Origin: Nomia melanderi | Taxonomy: Eukaryota > Arthropoda > Insecta > Hymenoptera > Halictidae | Assembly: GCF_051020985.1 (NCBI RefSeq) | Contig: NW_027475148.1 | Location: forward strand, 1,116,001 to 1,180,000 | DNA: 64,000 bases | Reading direction: 5' to 3' | Shown: in pieces, positions 51,444 through 63,867 of the stretch | Position numbering within the stretch: the stretch's first letter is position 1 | Layout: every line of letters begins with the position of its first letter | Notes under the pieces: model-generated | What the model was told of the DNA's origin: nothing | Seen by the model: the letters and a program-made list of their open reading frames with translations, nothing else | The model's database searches: none | Translations under genes and position numbers: made by a program

Positions 51444-52841
51444 TAGCACCCGAGATATCACCAGATATATATTGGATTTTTCCCTGACCCTGAGTGTCCG
51501 GCCCCATGAGACGGTGGTTGTCTCGGCCGCTGGTGATCCGAGGTCGTCCCCGTTGCACAGATTCATGCGCCAGGGCCTCCTACAGACAATTCACTTTGGT
51601 TTATTGCGCTATTTCTAATAACACTCGAGATATCACCAGATATATATTGGATTTTTCCCCGACCCTGAGTGATCGGCCCCATGAGACGGTGGTTTTCTCG
51701 GACCCTGGTGATCCGAGTTCGTTCCTGCTGCAGAGATTCATGCGCCAGGGCCTCCTGCAGATAATTCACTTTGGTTTATTGCGCTATCTCTAATAGCACC
51801 CGAGATATCACCAGATATATACTGGATTTATCCCCGACCCTGAGTGACCGGCCCCATGAGACTGTAGTTTTCTCGGCCCCTGGTGGTCCGAGGTCGTTCC
51901 CGCTGCACAGATGCATGCGCCAGGGCCTCCTGCAGATAATTCACTTTGGTTTAATGCGCTATCTCTAATAGCAGCCGAGATATCACCAGATATATATTGG
52001 ATTTTTCCCTGACCCTGAGTGTCCGGCCCCATGAGATGGTGGTTTTCTCGGCCCCTGGTTGTCCGAGGTCGTTCCCGCTGCACAGATTCATGCGCCAGTG
52101 CCTCTTGCAGATAATTCACTTTGGTTTATTGCGCTATCTCTAATAGCACCCGAGATATCACCAGATATTTATTGGATTTTCCCCTGACCCTGAGTGTCCG
52201 GCCCCATGAGACTAGTTTTCTCGGCCCCTGGTGGTCCGAGGTCGTTCCCGCTGCACAGATTCATGCGCCAGGGCCTCCTACAGACAATGCACTTTGATTT
52301 ATTGCGCTATCTGTAATAGCACCTCAGAAAGCACCATATATATGCTGGATTTTTACATGACTTTGGGTGACGGACACAAAAAATCTGTAATTTTCACGGC
52401 CCCTGGAGATCCGAGGTCGTACCTGCTTCACAGATTCATGCGCCAGGGCCTCCCGCAGACAATGCACTTTGATTTAGTGCGCCATCTGTAATAGCACCCG
52501 AGATATCACCAGATATATATTGGATTTTTCCCTGTCCCTGAGTGTCCGGCCCCATGAGACTGTAGTTTTCTCGTCCCCTGGTGGTCCGAGGGCGTTCCCG
52601 CTGCACAGATTCATGCGCCAGGGCCTCCTGCAGACAATTCACTTTGGTTCATTGCGCTATCTCTAATAGCATCCGAGATATCACCAGATATATATTGGAT
52701 TTTTCCCCGACCCTGAGTGTCCGGCCCCATGAGACGGTGGTTTTCTCGGCCCCTGGTGGTCCGACGTCGTTCCTGCTGCATAGATTCATGCGACAGGGCC
52801 TCCCGCAGAAAATGCACTTTGATTTATTGCGCTATATCTAA
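51444..52841 (+). repeat. J block, distal copy
   Basis: Monomer order matches 14,829-15,701 and continues through the class B monomer (52,317) and 52,492 to 52,667, which matches 24,621. The diagnostic 2-bp deletion that creates ACTAGT is at about 52,209, giving a 173-bp monomer at 52,144-52,316. It lies about 28 kb from the nearest sister copy. Confidence 0.84.
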
Positions 52842-53016
52842 TAGCACCCGAGATATCACCAGATATATATTGGATTTTTCCCCGACCCTGAGTGACCGGC
52901 CCCATGAGACTGTAGTTTTCTCGGCCCTTGGTGGTCCGAGGTCCTTCCTGCGGTACAGATTCATTCGCCAGGGCCTCCTACAGACAATGCACTTTGGTTT
53001 ATTGCGCTATCTGTAA

Positions 53017-54241
53017 TAGCACCCGAGATATCACCAGATATATATTGGATTTTCCCCTGACCCTGAGTGTCCGGCCCCATGAGCATGAGGTTTTCTCGGC
53101 CCCTGGTGGTCCGAGGTCGTTCCCGCTGGCCAGATTCATGCGCCTGGGCCTCCTACAGACAATGCACTTTGATTTATTGCGCTATCTCAAATAGCACCCG
53201 AGATATCACCAGATATATATTGGATTTTTCCCTGACCCTGAGTGTCCGGCGCCATGAGACGGTGGTTTTCTTGGCCCCTGGTGGTCCGAGGTCGTTCCCG
53301 CTGCACAGATGCATGCGCCGGGGCCACCTGCAGATAATTCACTTCGTTTATTTCGCAATCTCTAATAGCACCCGAGATATCACCAGATATATATTGGATT
53401 TTCCCCTGACCCTGAGTGTCCGGCCCCGTGAGTCGGTGTTTTTCTCGGCCCCTGGTGGTCCGAGGTCGTTCCCGCTGCCCGGATTCATGTGCCAGGGCCT
53501 CCTACAGACAATGCACTTTGGTTTATTGCGCTATCTGTAATAGCACCCGAGATATCACCAGATATATATTGGATTTTCCCCTGACCCTGAGTGTCCGGAC
53601 CCATGAGACGGTGGTTTTCTCGGCCCCTGGTGGTCCGAGGTCGTTCCCGCTGCACAGATTCATTCGCCTGGGCCTCCTACAGACAATGCACTTTGATTTA
53701 TTGCGCATATCTGTAATAGCACCCGAGATATCACCAGATATATATTGGATTTTTCCCTGACCCTGAGTGTCCGGCTCCATGAGACGGTGATTTTCTCGGT
53801 CCCTGGTGGTCCGAGGTCGTTCCCCCTGCCCAGATTCATGCGCCAGGGTCTCCTACAGACAATGCACTTTGGGTTATTGCGCTATCTGTAATAGCACCCG
53901 AGATATCACCAGATATATGCTGGATTTTTACATGACCTTGGGTGACGGATTCCGAATATGTGTAATTTTCTCGGCCCCTGGTGGTCCGAGGTCGTTCCCG
54001 CTGCTCAGATGCATGCGCCAGGGCCTCCTGCAGATAATTCACTTTGATTTATCGCGCTATCTCTAATAGCACCCGAGATATCACCAGATATATATTGGAT
54101 TTTCCCCTGACCCTGGGCGTCCGGACCCATGAGACGGTGGTTTTCTCGACCCCTGGTGGTCGGAGGTCGTTCCTGCTGGCCAGATTCATTCGCCTGGGCC
54201 TCCTACAGACAATGCACTTTGATTTATTGCGCTATCTGTAA
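53017..54241 (+). repeat. Region H segment 1, proximal copy
   Basis: Seven monomers including one 174-bp (53,192-53,365, TTCGTTTATTTCGC end) and one 176-bp (53,541-53,716, GCGCATATCTG end) member. Both length variants recur at 62,643 and 63,167. Confidence 0.82.
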
Positions 54242-54940
54242 TAGCACCCGAGATATCACCAGATATATATTGGATTTTCCCCTGACCCTGAGTGTCCGGC
54301 GCCATGAGACGGTGGTTTTCTTGGCCCCTGGTGGTCCGAGGTCGTTCCCGCTGCACAGATGCATTCGCCTGTGCCTCCTACAGACAATGCACTTTGATTT
54401 ATTGCGCTATCTCTAATAGCACCCGAGATATCACCAGATATATATTGGATTTTTCCCTGACCCTGAGTGTCCGGCGCCATGAGACGGTGGTTTTCTTGGC
54501 CCCTGGTGGTCCGAGGTCGTTGCCGCTGCACAGATGCATGCGCCAGGGCCTCCTGCAGATAATTCACTTTGGTTTATTGCGCTATCTCTAATAGCACCCG
54601 AGATATCACCAGATATATATTGGATTTTCCACTGACCCTGAGTGTCCGGCCCCGTGAGTCGGTGGTTTTCTCGGCCCCTGGTGGTCCGAGGTCGTTCGCG
54701 CTGCACGGATTCATGCGCCAGGGCCTCCTACAGACAATGCACTTTGATTTATTGCGCTATCTCAAATAGCACCCGAGATATCACCAGATATATATTGGAT
54801 TTTTCCCTGACCCTGAGTGTCCGGCGCCATGAGACGGTGGTTTTCTTGGCCCCTGGTGGTCCGAGGTCGTTCCCGCTGCCCAGATTCATGAGCCAGGGCC
54901 TCCTACACACAATGCACTTGGGTTATTGCGCTATCTGTAA

Positions 54941-55640
54941 TAGCACCCGAGATATCACCAGATATATGCTGGATTTTCCTCTGTCCCTGAGTGTCCGGCC
55001 CCATGAGACAGTCGTTTTCTCGGCCCATGGTGGTCCGAGGTCGTTCCCGCTGCACAGATTCATGTGCCAGGGCCTCCTACAGACAATGAACTTCGATTTA
55101 TTGCGCTATCTGTAATAGCTCCCGACATATCACCAGATATATAATGGATTTTCCCCAGACCCTGAGTGTCCGGCCCCATGAGACTTTAGTTTTCTCGGCC
55201 CCTGGTGGTCCGAGGTCGTTCCCGCTGCACAGATTCATGCGCCAGGGCCTCCTGCAGATAATTCACTTTGGTTTATTGCGCTGTATCTAATAGCACCCGA
55301 GATATCACCAGATATATATTGGATTTTACCCTGACCCTGAGTGTCCGGCCCCATGAGACGGTGGTTGTCTCGGCCCCTGGAGGTCCGAGGACGTTCCCGC
55401 TGCACAGATTCATGCGCCAGGGCCTCCTGCGGATAATTCACTTTGGTTTATTGCGCTATCTCTAAAAGCACCCGAGATATCACCAGATATATACTGTATT
55501 TTCCCCTGACCCTGAGCGTCCGGCCCCATGAGACGGTCGTTTTCTCGGCCCCTGGTGGTCCGAGGTCGTTCCCGCTGCACAGGTTCATGCGCCAGTGTCT
55601 CCTACAGACAATGCACTTTGATCTATTGCGCTATCTCTAA
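54941..55640 (+). repeat. Region H segment 2, first copy
   Basis: Four monomers matching 58,617-59,316 at an offset of 3,676 bp. Members include TTCCTCTGTCCC (54,941), GCTCCCGACATATC (55,116) and GCGCTGTATC at a monomer end near 55,282. Confidence 0.8.
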
Positions 55641-56690
55641 TAGCACCCGAGATATCACCAGATATATATTGGATTTTCCCCTGACCCTGAGTGTCCGGCC
55701 CCATGAGACTGTGGTTTTCTCGGCCCCTGGTGGTCCGAGGTCGTTCCCGTTGCACAGATTCATGCGCCAGTGCCTCCTGCAGATAATTCAATTTGGTTTA
55801 TTGCGCTATCTCTAATAGCACCCGAGATATCACCCGATATATATTGGATTTTCCCCTGACCCTGAGTGAACGGCCCCATGAGACTGTGGTTTTCTCGGCC
55901 CCTGGTGGTCCGAGGTCGTTCCCGTTGCACAGATTCATGCGCCAGGGCCTCCTGCAGATAATTCACTTTGGTTTATTGCGCTATCTCTAATAGCACCCGA
56001 GATATCACCAGATATATATTGGATTTTTCACTGACCCTGAGCGTCCGGTCCCATGAGACGGTCGTTTTCTCGGCCCCTGGTGGTCCGAGGACGTTCCCGC
56101 TGCACAGGTTCATGCGCCAGGGTCTCTTACAGACAATGCACTTTGATTTATTGCGCTATCTGTAATAGCACCCGAGATATCACCACATATATATTGGATT
56201 TTTCACTGACCCTGAGTGTCCGGCCCCATGAGACGGTGGTTTTCTCGGTCCCTGGTGTTCCGAGGTCGTTCCCGCTGCACAGATTCTTGCGCCAGGGCCT
56301 CCTACAGACAATGCACTTTGATTTATTGCGCTACCTGTAATAGCACCCGAGATATCACCAGATATATATTGGATTTTACCCTGACCCTGAGTGTCCGGCC
56401 CCATGAGACAGTGGTTTTTTCGGCCCCTGGTGGTCCGAGGTCGTTCCCGCTGCACAGGTTCATGCGCCAGGGCCTCCTACAGACAATGCACTTTGATTTA
56501 TTGCGCTATCTGTAATAGCACCCGAGATATCAGCAGATATATATTGGATTTTTCACTGACCCTGAGTGACCGGCCCCATGAGACGGTAGTTTTCTCGGCC
56601 CCTGGTGGTCCGAGGTCGTTCCCGCTGCACAGATTCATGCGCCAGGGCCTACTGCAGATAATTCACTTTGATTTATTGCGCTATCTGTAA

Positions 56691-57040
56691 TAGCACCCGA
56701 GATATCACCACATATATATTGGATTTTTCACTGACCCTGAGTGTCCGGCCCCATGAGACGGTGGTTTTCTCGGCCCCTGGTCGTCCGAGGTCGTTCCCGC
56801 TGCACAGATACATGCGCCAGGGCCTCCTACAGACAATGCACTTTGATTTATTGCTCTATCTGTAATAGCACCCGAGATATCACCAGATATATATTGGATT
56901 TTCCCCTGACCCTGAGTGTCCGGCCCCATGAGGCTGTGGTTTTCTCGGCCCTTGGTAGTCCGAGGTGGTTCCCGCTGCACAGATTCATGCGCCAGGGCCT
57001 CCTACAGACAATGCACTTTGATTTATTGCGCTATCTGTAA
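56691..57040 (+). repeat. 350-bp dimer, first of two apparently identical tandem copies
   Basis: Two monomers (CCACATATATATTGG type and GAGGCTGTGG type) are followed directly by an apparently identical dimer at 57,041-57,390. The corresponding place in the sister segment (60,543-60,892) has only one dimer, and that one reads TTGGTGGTCC where both copies here read TTGGTAGTCC. Confidence 0.88.
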
Positions 57041-57390
57041 TAGCACCCGAGATATCACCACATATATATTGGATTTTTCACTGACCCTGAGTGTCCGGCC
57101 CCATGAGACGGTGGTTTTCTCGGCCCCTGGTCGTCCGAGGTCGTTCCCGCTGCACAGATACATGCGCCAGGGCCTCCTACAGACAATGCACTTTGATTTA
57201 TTGCTCTATCTGTAATAGCACCCGAGATATCACCAGATATATATTGGATTTTCCCCTGACCCTGAGTGTCCGGCCCCATGAGGCTGTGGTTTTCTCGGCC
57301 CTTGGTAGTCCGAGGTGGTTCCCGCTGCACAGATTCATGCGCCAGGGCCTCCTACAGACAATGCACTTTGATTTATTGCGCTATCTGTAA
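57041..57390 (+). repeat. 350-bp dimer, second tandem copy
   Basis: I found no difference from 56,691-57,040 over 350 bp. This is the most recent-looking duplication in the window. Confidence 0.88.
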
Positions 57391-60300
57391 TAGCACCCGA
57401 GATATCAGCAGATATATATTGGATTTTTCACTGACCCTGAGTGTCCGGCCCCATGAGACGGTCGTTTTCTCGGCCCCTGGTGGTCCGAGGTCGTTCCCGC
57501 TGCACAGATTCATGCGCCAGGGCCTCCTGCAGATAATTCACTTTGGTTTATTGCGCTATCTCTAATAGCACCCGAGATATCACCAGAAATATATTGGATT
57601 TTACCCTGACCCTGAGTGTCCGGACCCATGAGACTGTGCTTGTCTCGGCCCCTGGTGGTCCGAGGTCGTTCCCGTTGCACAGATTCATGCGCCAGGGCCT
57701 CCTACAGACAATGCAGTTTGATTTATTGCGCTATCTGTAATAGCACCCGAGATATCACCAGATATATATTGGATATTATCCTGACCCTGAGTGTCCGGGC
57801 CCATGAGACGGTCGTTGTCTCGGCCCCTGGAGGTCCGAGGACGTTCCCGCTGCACAGATTCATGCGCCAGGGCCTCCTACAGGTAATGCACTTTGGTTTA
57901 TTGCGCTATCTGTAATAGCACCCGAGATATCACCAGATCTATATTGGATTTTCCCCAGACCCTGAGTGTCCGGCCCCATGAGACTGTGGTTTTCTCGGGC
58001 CCTGGTGGTCCGAGGTCGTTCCCGCTGCACAGATTCATTCGCCTGGGCCTCCTACAGACAATGCACTTTGATTTATTGCGCATATCTGTAATAGCACCCG
58101 AGATATCACCAGATATATATTGGATTTTTCCCTAACCCTGAGTGTCCGGCTCCATGAGACGGTGATTTTCTCGTCCCCTGGTGGTCCGACGTCGTACCCA
58201 CTGCCCAGATTCATGCGCCAGGGCCTCCTACAGACAATGCACTTTGGTTTATTGCGCTATCTGTAATAGCACCCGAGATATCACCAGATATATGCTGGAT
58301 TTTTACATGACCTTGGGTGACGGATTCCGAATATCTGTAATTTTCTCGGCCCCTGGTGGTCCGAGGTCGTTCCCGCTGCTCAGATGCATGCGCCAGGGCC
58401 TCCTGCAGATAATTCACTTTGATTTATCGCGCTATCTCTAATAGCACCCGAGATATCACCAGATATATATTGGATTTTTCCTCGACCCTGAGTGTCCGGC
58501 CCCATGAGACGGTGGTTTTCTCGGCCTCTTGTGGTCAGAGGTCGTTCCCGCTGCACAGATTCATGCGCCAGGGCCTCCTGCAGACAATGCACTTTGATTT
58601 ATTGCGCTATCTGTAATAGCACCCGAGATATCACCGGATATATACTGGATTTTCCTCTGTCCCTGAGTGTCCGGCCCCATGAGACAGTCGTTTTCTCGGC
58701 CCATGGTGGTCCGAGGTCGTTCCCGCTGCACAGATTCATGTGCCAGGGCCTCCTACAGACAATGAACTTCGATTTATTGCGCTATCTGTAATAGCTCCCG
58801 ACATATCACCAGATATATAATGGATTTTCCCCAGACCCTGAGTGTCCGGCCCCATGAGACTTTAGTTTTCTCGGCCCCTGGAGGTCCGAGGTCGTTCCCG
58901 CTGCACAGATTCATGCGCCAGGTCCTCCTGCAGATAATTCACTTTGGTTTATTGCGCTGTATCTAATAGCACCCGAGATATCACCAGATATATATTGGAT
59001 TTTACCCTGACCCTGAGTGTCCGGCCCCATGAGACGGTGGTTGTCTCGGCCCCTGGAGGTCCGAGGACGTTCCCGCTGCACAGATTCATGCGCCAGGGCC
59101 TCCTGCGGATAATTCACTTTGGTTTATTGCGCTATCTCTAAAAGCACCCGAGATATCACCAGATATATACTGTATTTTCCCCTGACCTTGAGCGTCCGGC
59201 CCCATGAGACGGTCGTTTTCTCGGCCCCTGGTGGTCCGAGGTCGTTCCCGCTGCACAGGTTCATGCGCCAGTGTCTCCTACAGACAATGCACTTTGATCT
59301 ATTGCGCTATCTCTAATAGCACCCGAGATATCACCAGATATATATTGGATTTTCCCCAGACCCTGAGTGTCCGGCCCCATGAGACTGTGGTTTTCTCGGG
59401 CCCTGGTGGTCCGAGGTCGTTCCCGCTGCACAGATTCATTCGCCTGGGCCTCCTACAGACAATGCACTTTGATTTATTGCGCATATCTGTAATAGCACCC
59501 GAGATATCACCAGATATATATTGGATTTTTCCCTAACCCTGAGTGTCCGGCTCCATGAGACGGTGATTTTCTCGTCCCCTGGTGGTCCGACGTCGTACCC
59601 ACTGCCCAGATTCATGCGCCAGGGCCTCCTACAGACAATGCACTTTGGTTTATTGCGCTATCTGTAATAGCACCCGAGATATCACCAGATATATGCTGGA
59701 TTTTTACATGACCTTGGGTGACGGATTCCGAATATCTGTAATTTTCTCGGCCCCTGGTGGTCCGAGGTCGTTCCCGCTGCTCAGATGCATGCGCCAGGGC
59801 CTCCTACAGACAATGCAGTTTGATTTATTGCGCTATCTCTAATAGCACCCGAGATATCACCAGATATATATTGGATTTTTCACTGACCCTGAGCGTCCGG
59901 TCCCATGAGACGGTTGTTTTCTCGGCCCCTGATGGTCCGAGGACGTTCCCGCTGCACAGGTTCATGCGCCAGGGTCTCTTACAGACAATGCACTTTGATT
60001 TATTGCGCTATCTGTAATAGCACCCGAGATATCACCACATATATATTGGATTTTTCACTGACCCTGAGGGTCCGGCCCCATGAGACGGTGGTTTTCTCGG
60101 TCCCTGGTGTTCCGTGGTCGTTCCCGCTGCACAGATTCTTGCGCCAGGGCCTCCAACAGACAATGCACTTTGATTTATTGCGCTACCTGTAATAGCACCC
60201 GAGATATCACCAGATATATATTGGATTTTACCCTGACCCTGAGTGTCCGGCCCCATGAGACAGTGGTTTTTTCGGCCCCTGGTGGTCCGAGGTCGTTCCC

Positions 60301-62467
60301 GCTGCACAGATTCATGCGCCAGGGCCTCCTACAGACAATGCACTTTGATTTATTGCGCTATCTGTAATAGCACCCGAGATATCAGCAGATATATATTGGA
60401 TTTTTCACTGACCCTGAGTGACCGGCCCCATGAGACGGTAGTTTTCTCGGCCCCTGGTGGTCCGAGGTCGTTCCCGCTGCACAGATTCATGCGCCAGGGC
60501 CTACTGCAGATAATTCACTTTGATTTATTGCGCTATCTGTAATAGCACCCGAGATATCACCACATATATATTGGATTTTTCACTGACCCTGAGTGTCCGG
60601 CCCCATGAGACGGTGGTTTTCTCGGCCCCTGGTCGTCCGAGGTCGTTCCCGCTGCACAGATACATGCGCCAGGGCCTCCTACAGACAATGCACTTTGATT
60701 TATTGCTCTATCTGTAATAGCACCCGAGATATCACCAGATATATATTGGATTTTCCCCTGACCCTGAGTGTCCGGCCCCATGAGGCTGTGGTTTTCTCGG
60801 CCCTTGGTGGTCCGAGGTGGTTCCCGCTGCACAGATTCATGCGCCAGGGCCTCCTACAGACAATGCACTTTGATTTATTGCGCTATCTGTAATAGCACCC
60901 GAGATATCAGCAGATATATATTGGATTTTTCACTGACCCTGAGTGTCCGGCCCCATGAGACGGTCGTTTTCTCGGCCCCTGGTGGTCCGAGGTCGTTCCC
61001 GCTGCACAGATTCATGCGCCAGGGCCTCCTGCAGATAATTCACTTTGGTTTATTGCGCTATCTCTAATAGCACCCGAGATATCACCAGAAATATATTGGA
61101 TTTTACCCTGACCCTGAGTGTCCGGCCCCATGAGACTGTGCTTGTCTCGGCCCCTGGTGGTCCGAGGTCGTTCCCGTTGCACAGATTCATGCGCCAGGGC
61201 CTCCTACAGACAATGCAGTTTGATTTATTGCGCTATCTGTAATAGCACCCGAGATATCACCAGATATATATTGGATATTATCCTGACCCTGAGTGTCCGG
61301 GCCCATGAGACGGTCGTTGTCTCGGCCCCTGGAGGTCCGAGGACGTTCCCGCTGCACAGATTCATGCGCCAGGGCCTCCTACAGGTAATGCACTTTGGTT
61401 TATTGCGCTATCTGTAATAGCACCCGAGATATCACCAGATCTATATTGGATTTTCCCCAGACCCTGAGTGTCCGGCCCCATGAGACTGTGGTTTTCTCGG
61501 CCCCTGGTGGTCCGAGGTCGTTCCCGTTGCACAGATTCATGCTCCAGGGCCTCCTGCAGATAATTCACTTTGGTTTATTGCGCTATCTCTAATAGCACCC
61601 GAGATATCACCAGATATATATTGGATTTTCCCCTGACCCTGAGTGTCCGGCCCCATGAGACTGTGGTTTTCTCGGCCCCTGGTGGTCCGAGGTCGTTCCC
61701 GCTGGCCAGATTCATGCGCCTGGGCCTCCTACAGACAATGCACTTTGATTTATTGCGCTATCTCAAATAGCACCCGAGATATCACCAGATATATATTGGA
61801 TTTTTCCCTGACCCTGAGTGTCCGGCGCCATGAGACGGTGGTTTTCTTGGCCCCTGGTGGTCCGAGGTCGTTCCCGCTGCACAGATGCATGCGCCAGGGC
61901 CTCCTTCAGATAATTCACTTTGGTTTATTGCGCTATCTCTAGTAGCACCCGAGATATCACCAGATATATATTGGATTTTCCCCTGACCCTGAGTGTCCGG
62001 ACCCATGAGACGGTGGTTTTCTCCGCCCCTGGTGGTCCGAGGTCGTTCCCGCTGCCCAGATTCATGCGCCAGGGCCTCCTACAGACAGTGCACTTTGGTT
62101 TATTGCGCTATCTGTAATAGCACCCGAGATATCACCAGATATATATTGGATTTTTCCCTGACCCTGAGTGTCCAGCTTCATGGGACGGTGATTTTCTCGT
62201 CCCCTGGTGGTCCGACGTCGTTCCCGCTGCCCAGATTCATGCGCCAGGGCCTCCTACAGACAATGCGCTTTGGTTTATTGCGCTATCTGTAATAGCACCC
62301 GAGATATCACCAGATATATGCTGGATTTTTACATGACCTTGGGTGACGGATTCCGAATATCTGTAATTTTCTCGGCCACTGGTGGTCCGAGGTCCTTCCT
62401 GCGGTACAGATTCATTCGCAAGGGCCTCCTACAGACAATGCACTTTGGTTTATTGCGCTATCTGTAA

Positions 62468-63867
62468 TAGCACCCGAGATATCACCAGATATATATTGGA
62501 TTTTCCCCTGACCCTGAGTGTCCGGCCCCATGAGACTGAGGTTTTCTCGGCCCCTGGTGGTCCGAGGTCGTTCCCGCTGGCCAGATTCATGCGCCTGGGC
62601 CTCCTACAGACAATGCACTTTGATTTATTGCGCTATCTCAAATAGCACCCGAGATATCACCAGATATATATTGGATTTTTCCATGACCCTGAGTGTCCGG
62701 CGCCATGAGACGGTGGTTTTCTTGGCCCCTGGTGGTCCGAGGTCGTTCCCGCTGCACAGATGCATGCGCCGGGGCCACCTGCAGATAATTCACTTCGTTT
62801 ATTTCGCAATCTCTAATAGCACCCGAGATATCACCAGATATATATTGGATTTTCCCCTGACCCTGAGTGTCCGGCCCCGTGAGTCGGTGTTTTTCTCGGC
62901 CCCTGGTGGTCCGAGGTCGTTCCCGCTGCCCGGATTCATGTGCCAGGGCCTCCTACAGACAATGCACTTTGGTTTATTGCGCTATCTCTAATAGCACCCG
63001 AGATATCACCAGATATTTGCTGGATTTTTACATGACCTTGGGTGACGGATTCCGAATATCTGTAATTTTCTCGGCCACTGGTGGTCCGAGGTCGTTCCTG
63101 CGGCACAGATTCATTCGCAAGGGCCTCCTACAGACAATGCACTTTGGTTTATTGCGCTATCTGTAATAGCACCCGAGATATCACCAGATATATATTGGAT
63201 TTTCCCCTGACCCTGAGTGTCCGGACCCATGAGACGGTGGTTTTCTCGGCCCCTGGTGGTCCGAGGTCGTTCCCGCTGCACAGATTCATTCGCCTGGGCC
63301 TCCTACAGACAATGCACTTTGATTTATTGCGCATATCTGTAATAGCACCCGAGATATCACCAGATATATATTGGATTTTTCCCTGACCCTGAGTGTCCGG
63401 CTCCATGAGACGGTGATTTTCTCGGTCCCTGGTGGTCCGAGGTCGTTCCCCCTGCCCAGATTCATGCGCCAGGGTCTCCTACAGACAATGCACTTTGGGT
63501 TATTGCGCTATCTGTAATAGCACCCGAGATATCACCAGATATATGCTGGATTTTTACATGACCTTGGGTGACGGATTCCGAATATCTGTAATTTTCTCGG
63601 CCCCTGGTGGTCCGAGGTCGTTCCCGCTGCTCAGATGCATGCGCCAGGGCCTCCTGCAGATAATTCACTTTGATTTATCGCGCTATCTCTAATAGCACCC
63701 GAGATATCACCAGATATATATTGGATTTTCCCCTGACCCTGGGTGTCCGGACCCATGAGACGGTGGTTTTCTCGACCCCTGGTGGTCGGAGGTCGTTCCT
63801 GCTGGCCAGATTCATTCGCCTGGGCCTCCTACAGACAATGCACTTTGATTTATTGCGCTATCTGTAA
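62468..63867 (+). repeat. Region H segment 1, distal copy with an inserted monomer
   Basis: Matches 53,017-54,241 at offsets of 9,451 then 9,626 bp. The step of 175 bp is caused by the additional class B monomer at 62,992-63,166, which has ATATTTGCTGG at its start. Confidence 0.82.

Noticed and set aside
53067..53540. A 157-codon open frame, with look-alikes at 54,642-55,115 and 62,518-62,991
   Set aside because: Produced by the CTCAAATAG variant, which removes a stop, together with a 1-bp deletion. It lies wholly in satellite monomers.
6..63867. Hundreds of overlapping open frames of about 65 to 100 codons with very similar translations on both strands
   Set aside because: They recur at the 175-bp period. 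Since 175 is not a multiple of three, each passage into the next monomer changes frame, and stops at TAATAG or TAATGG end them. They show no gene-like spacing, no start context and substitutions without codon bias. They are by-products of the satellite.
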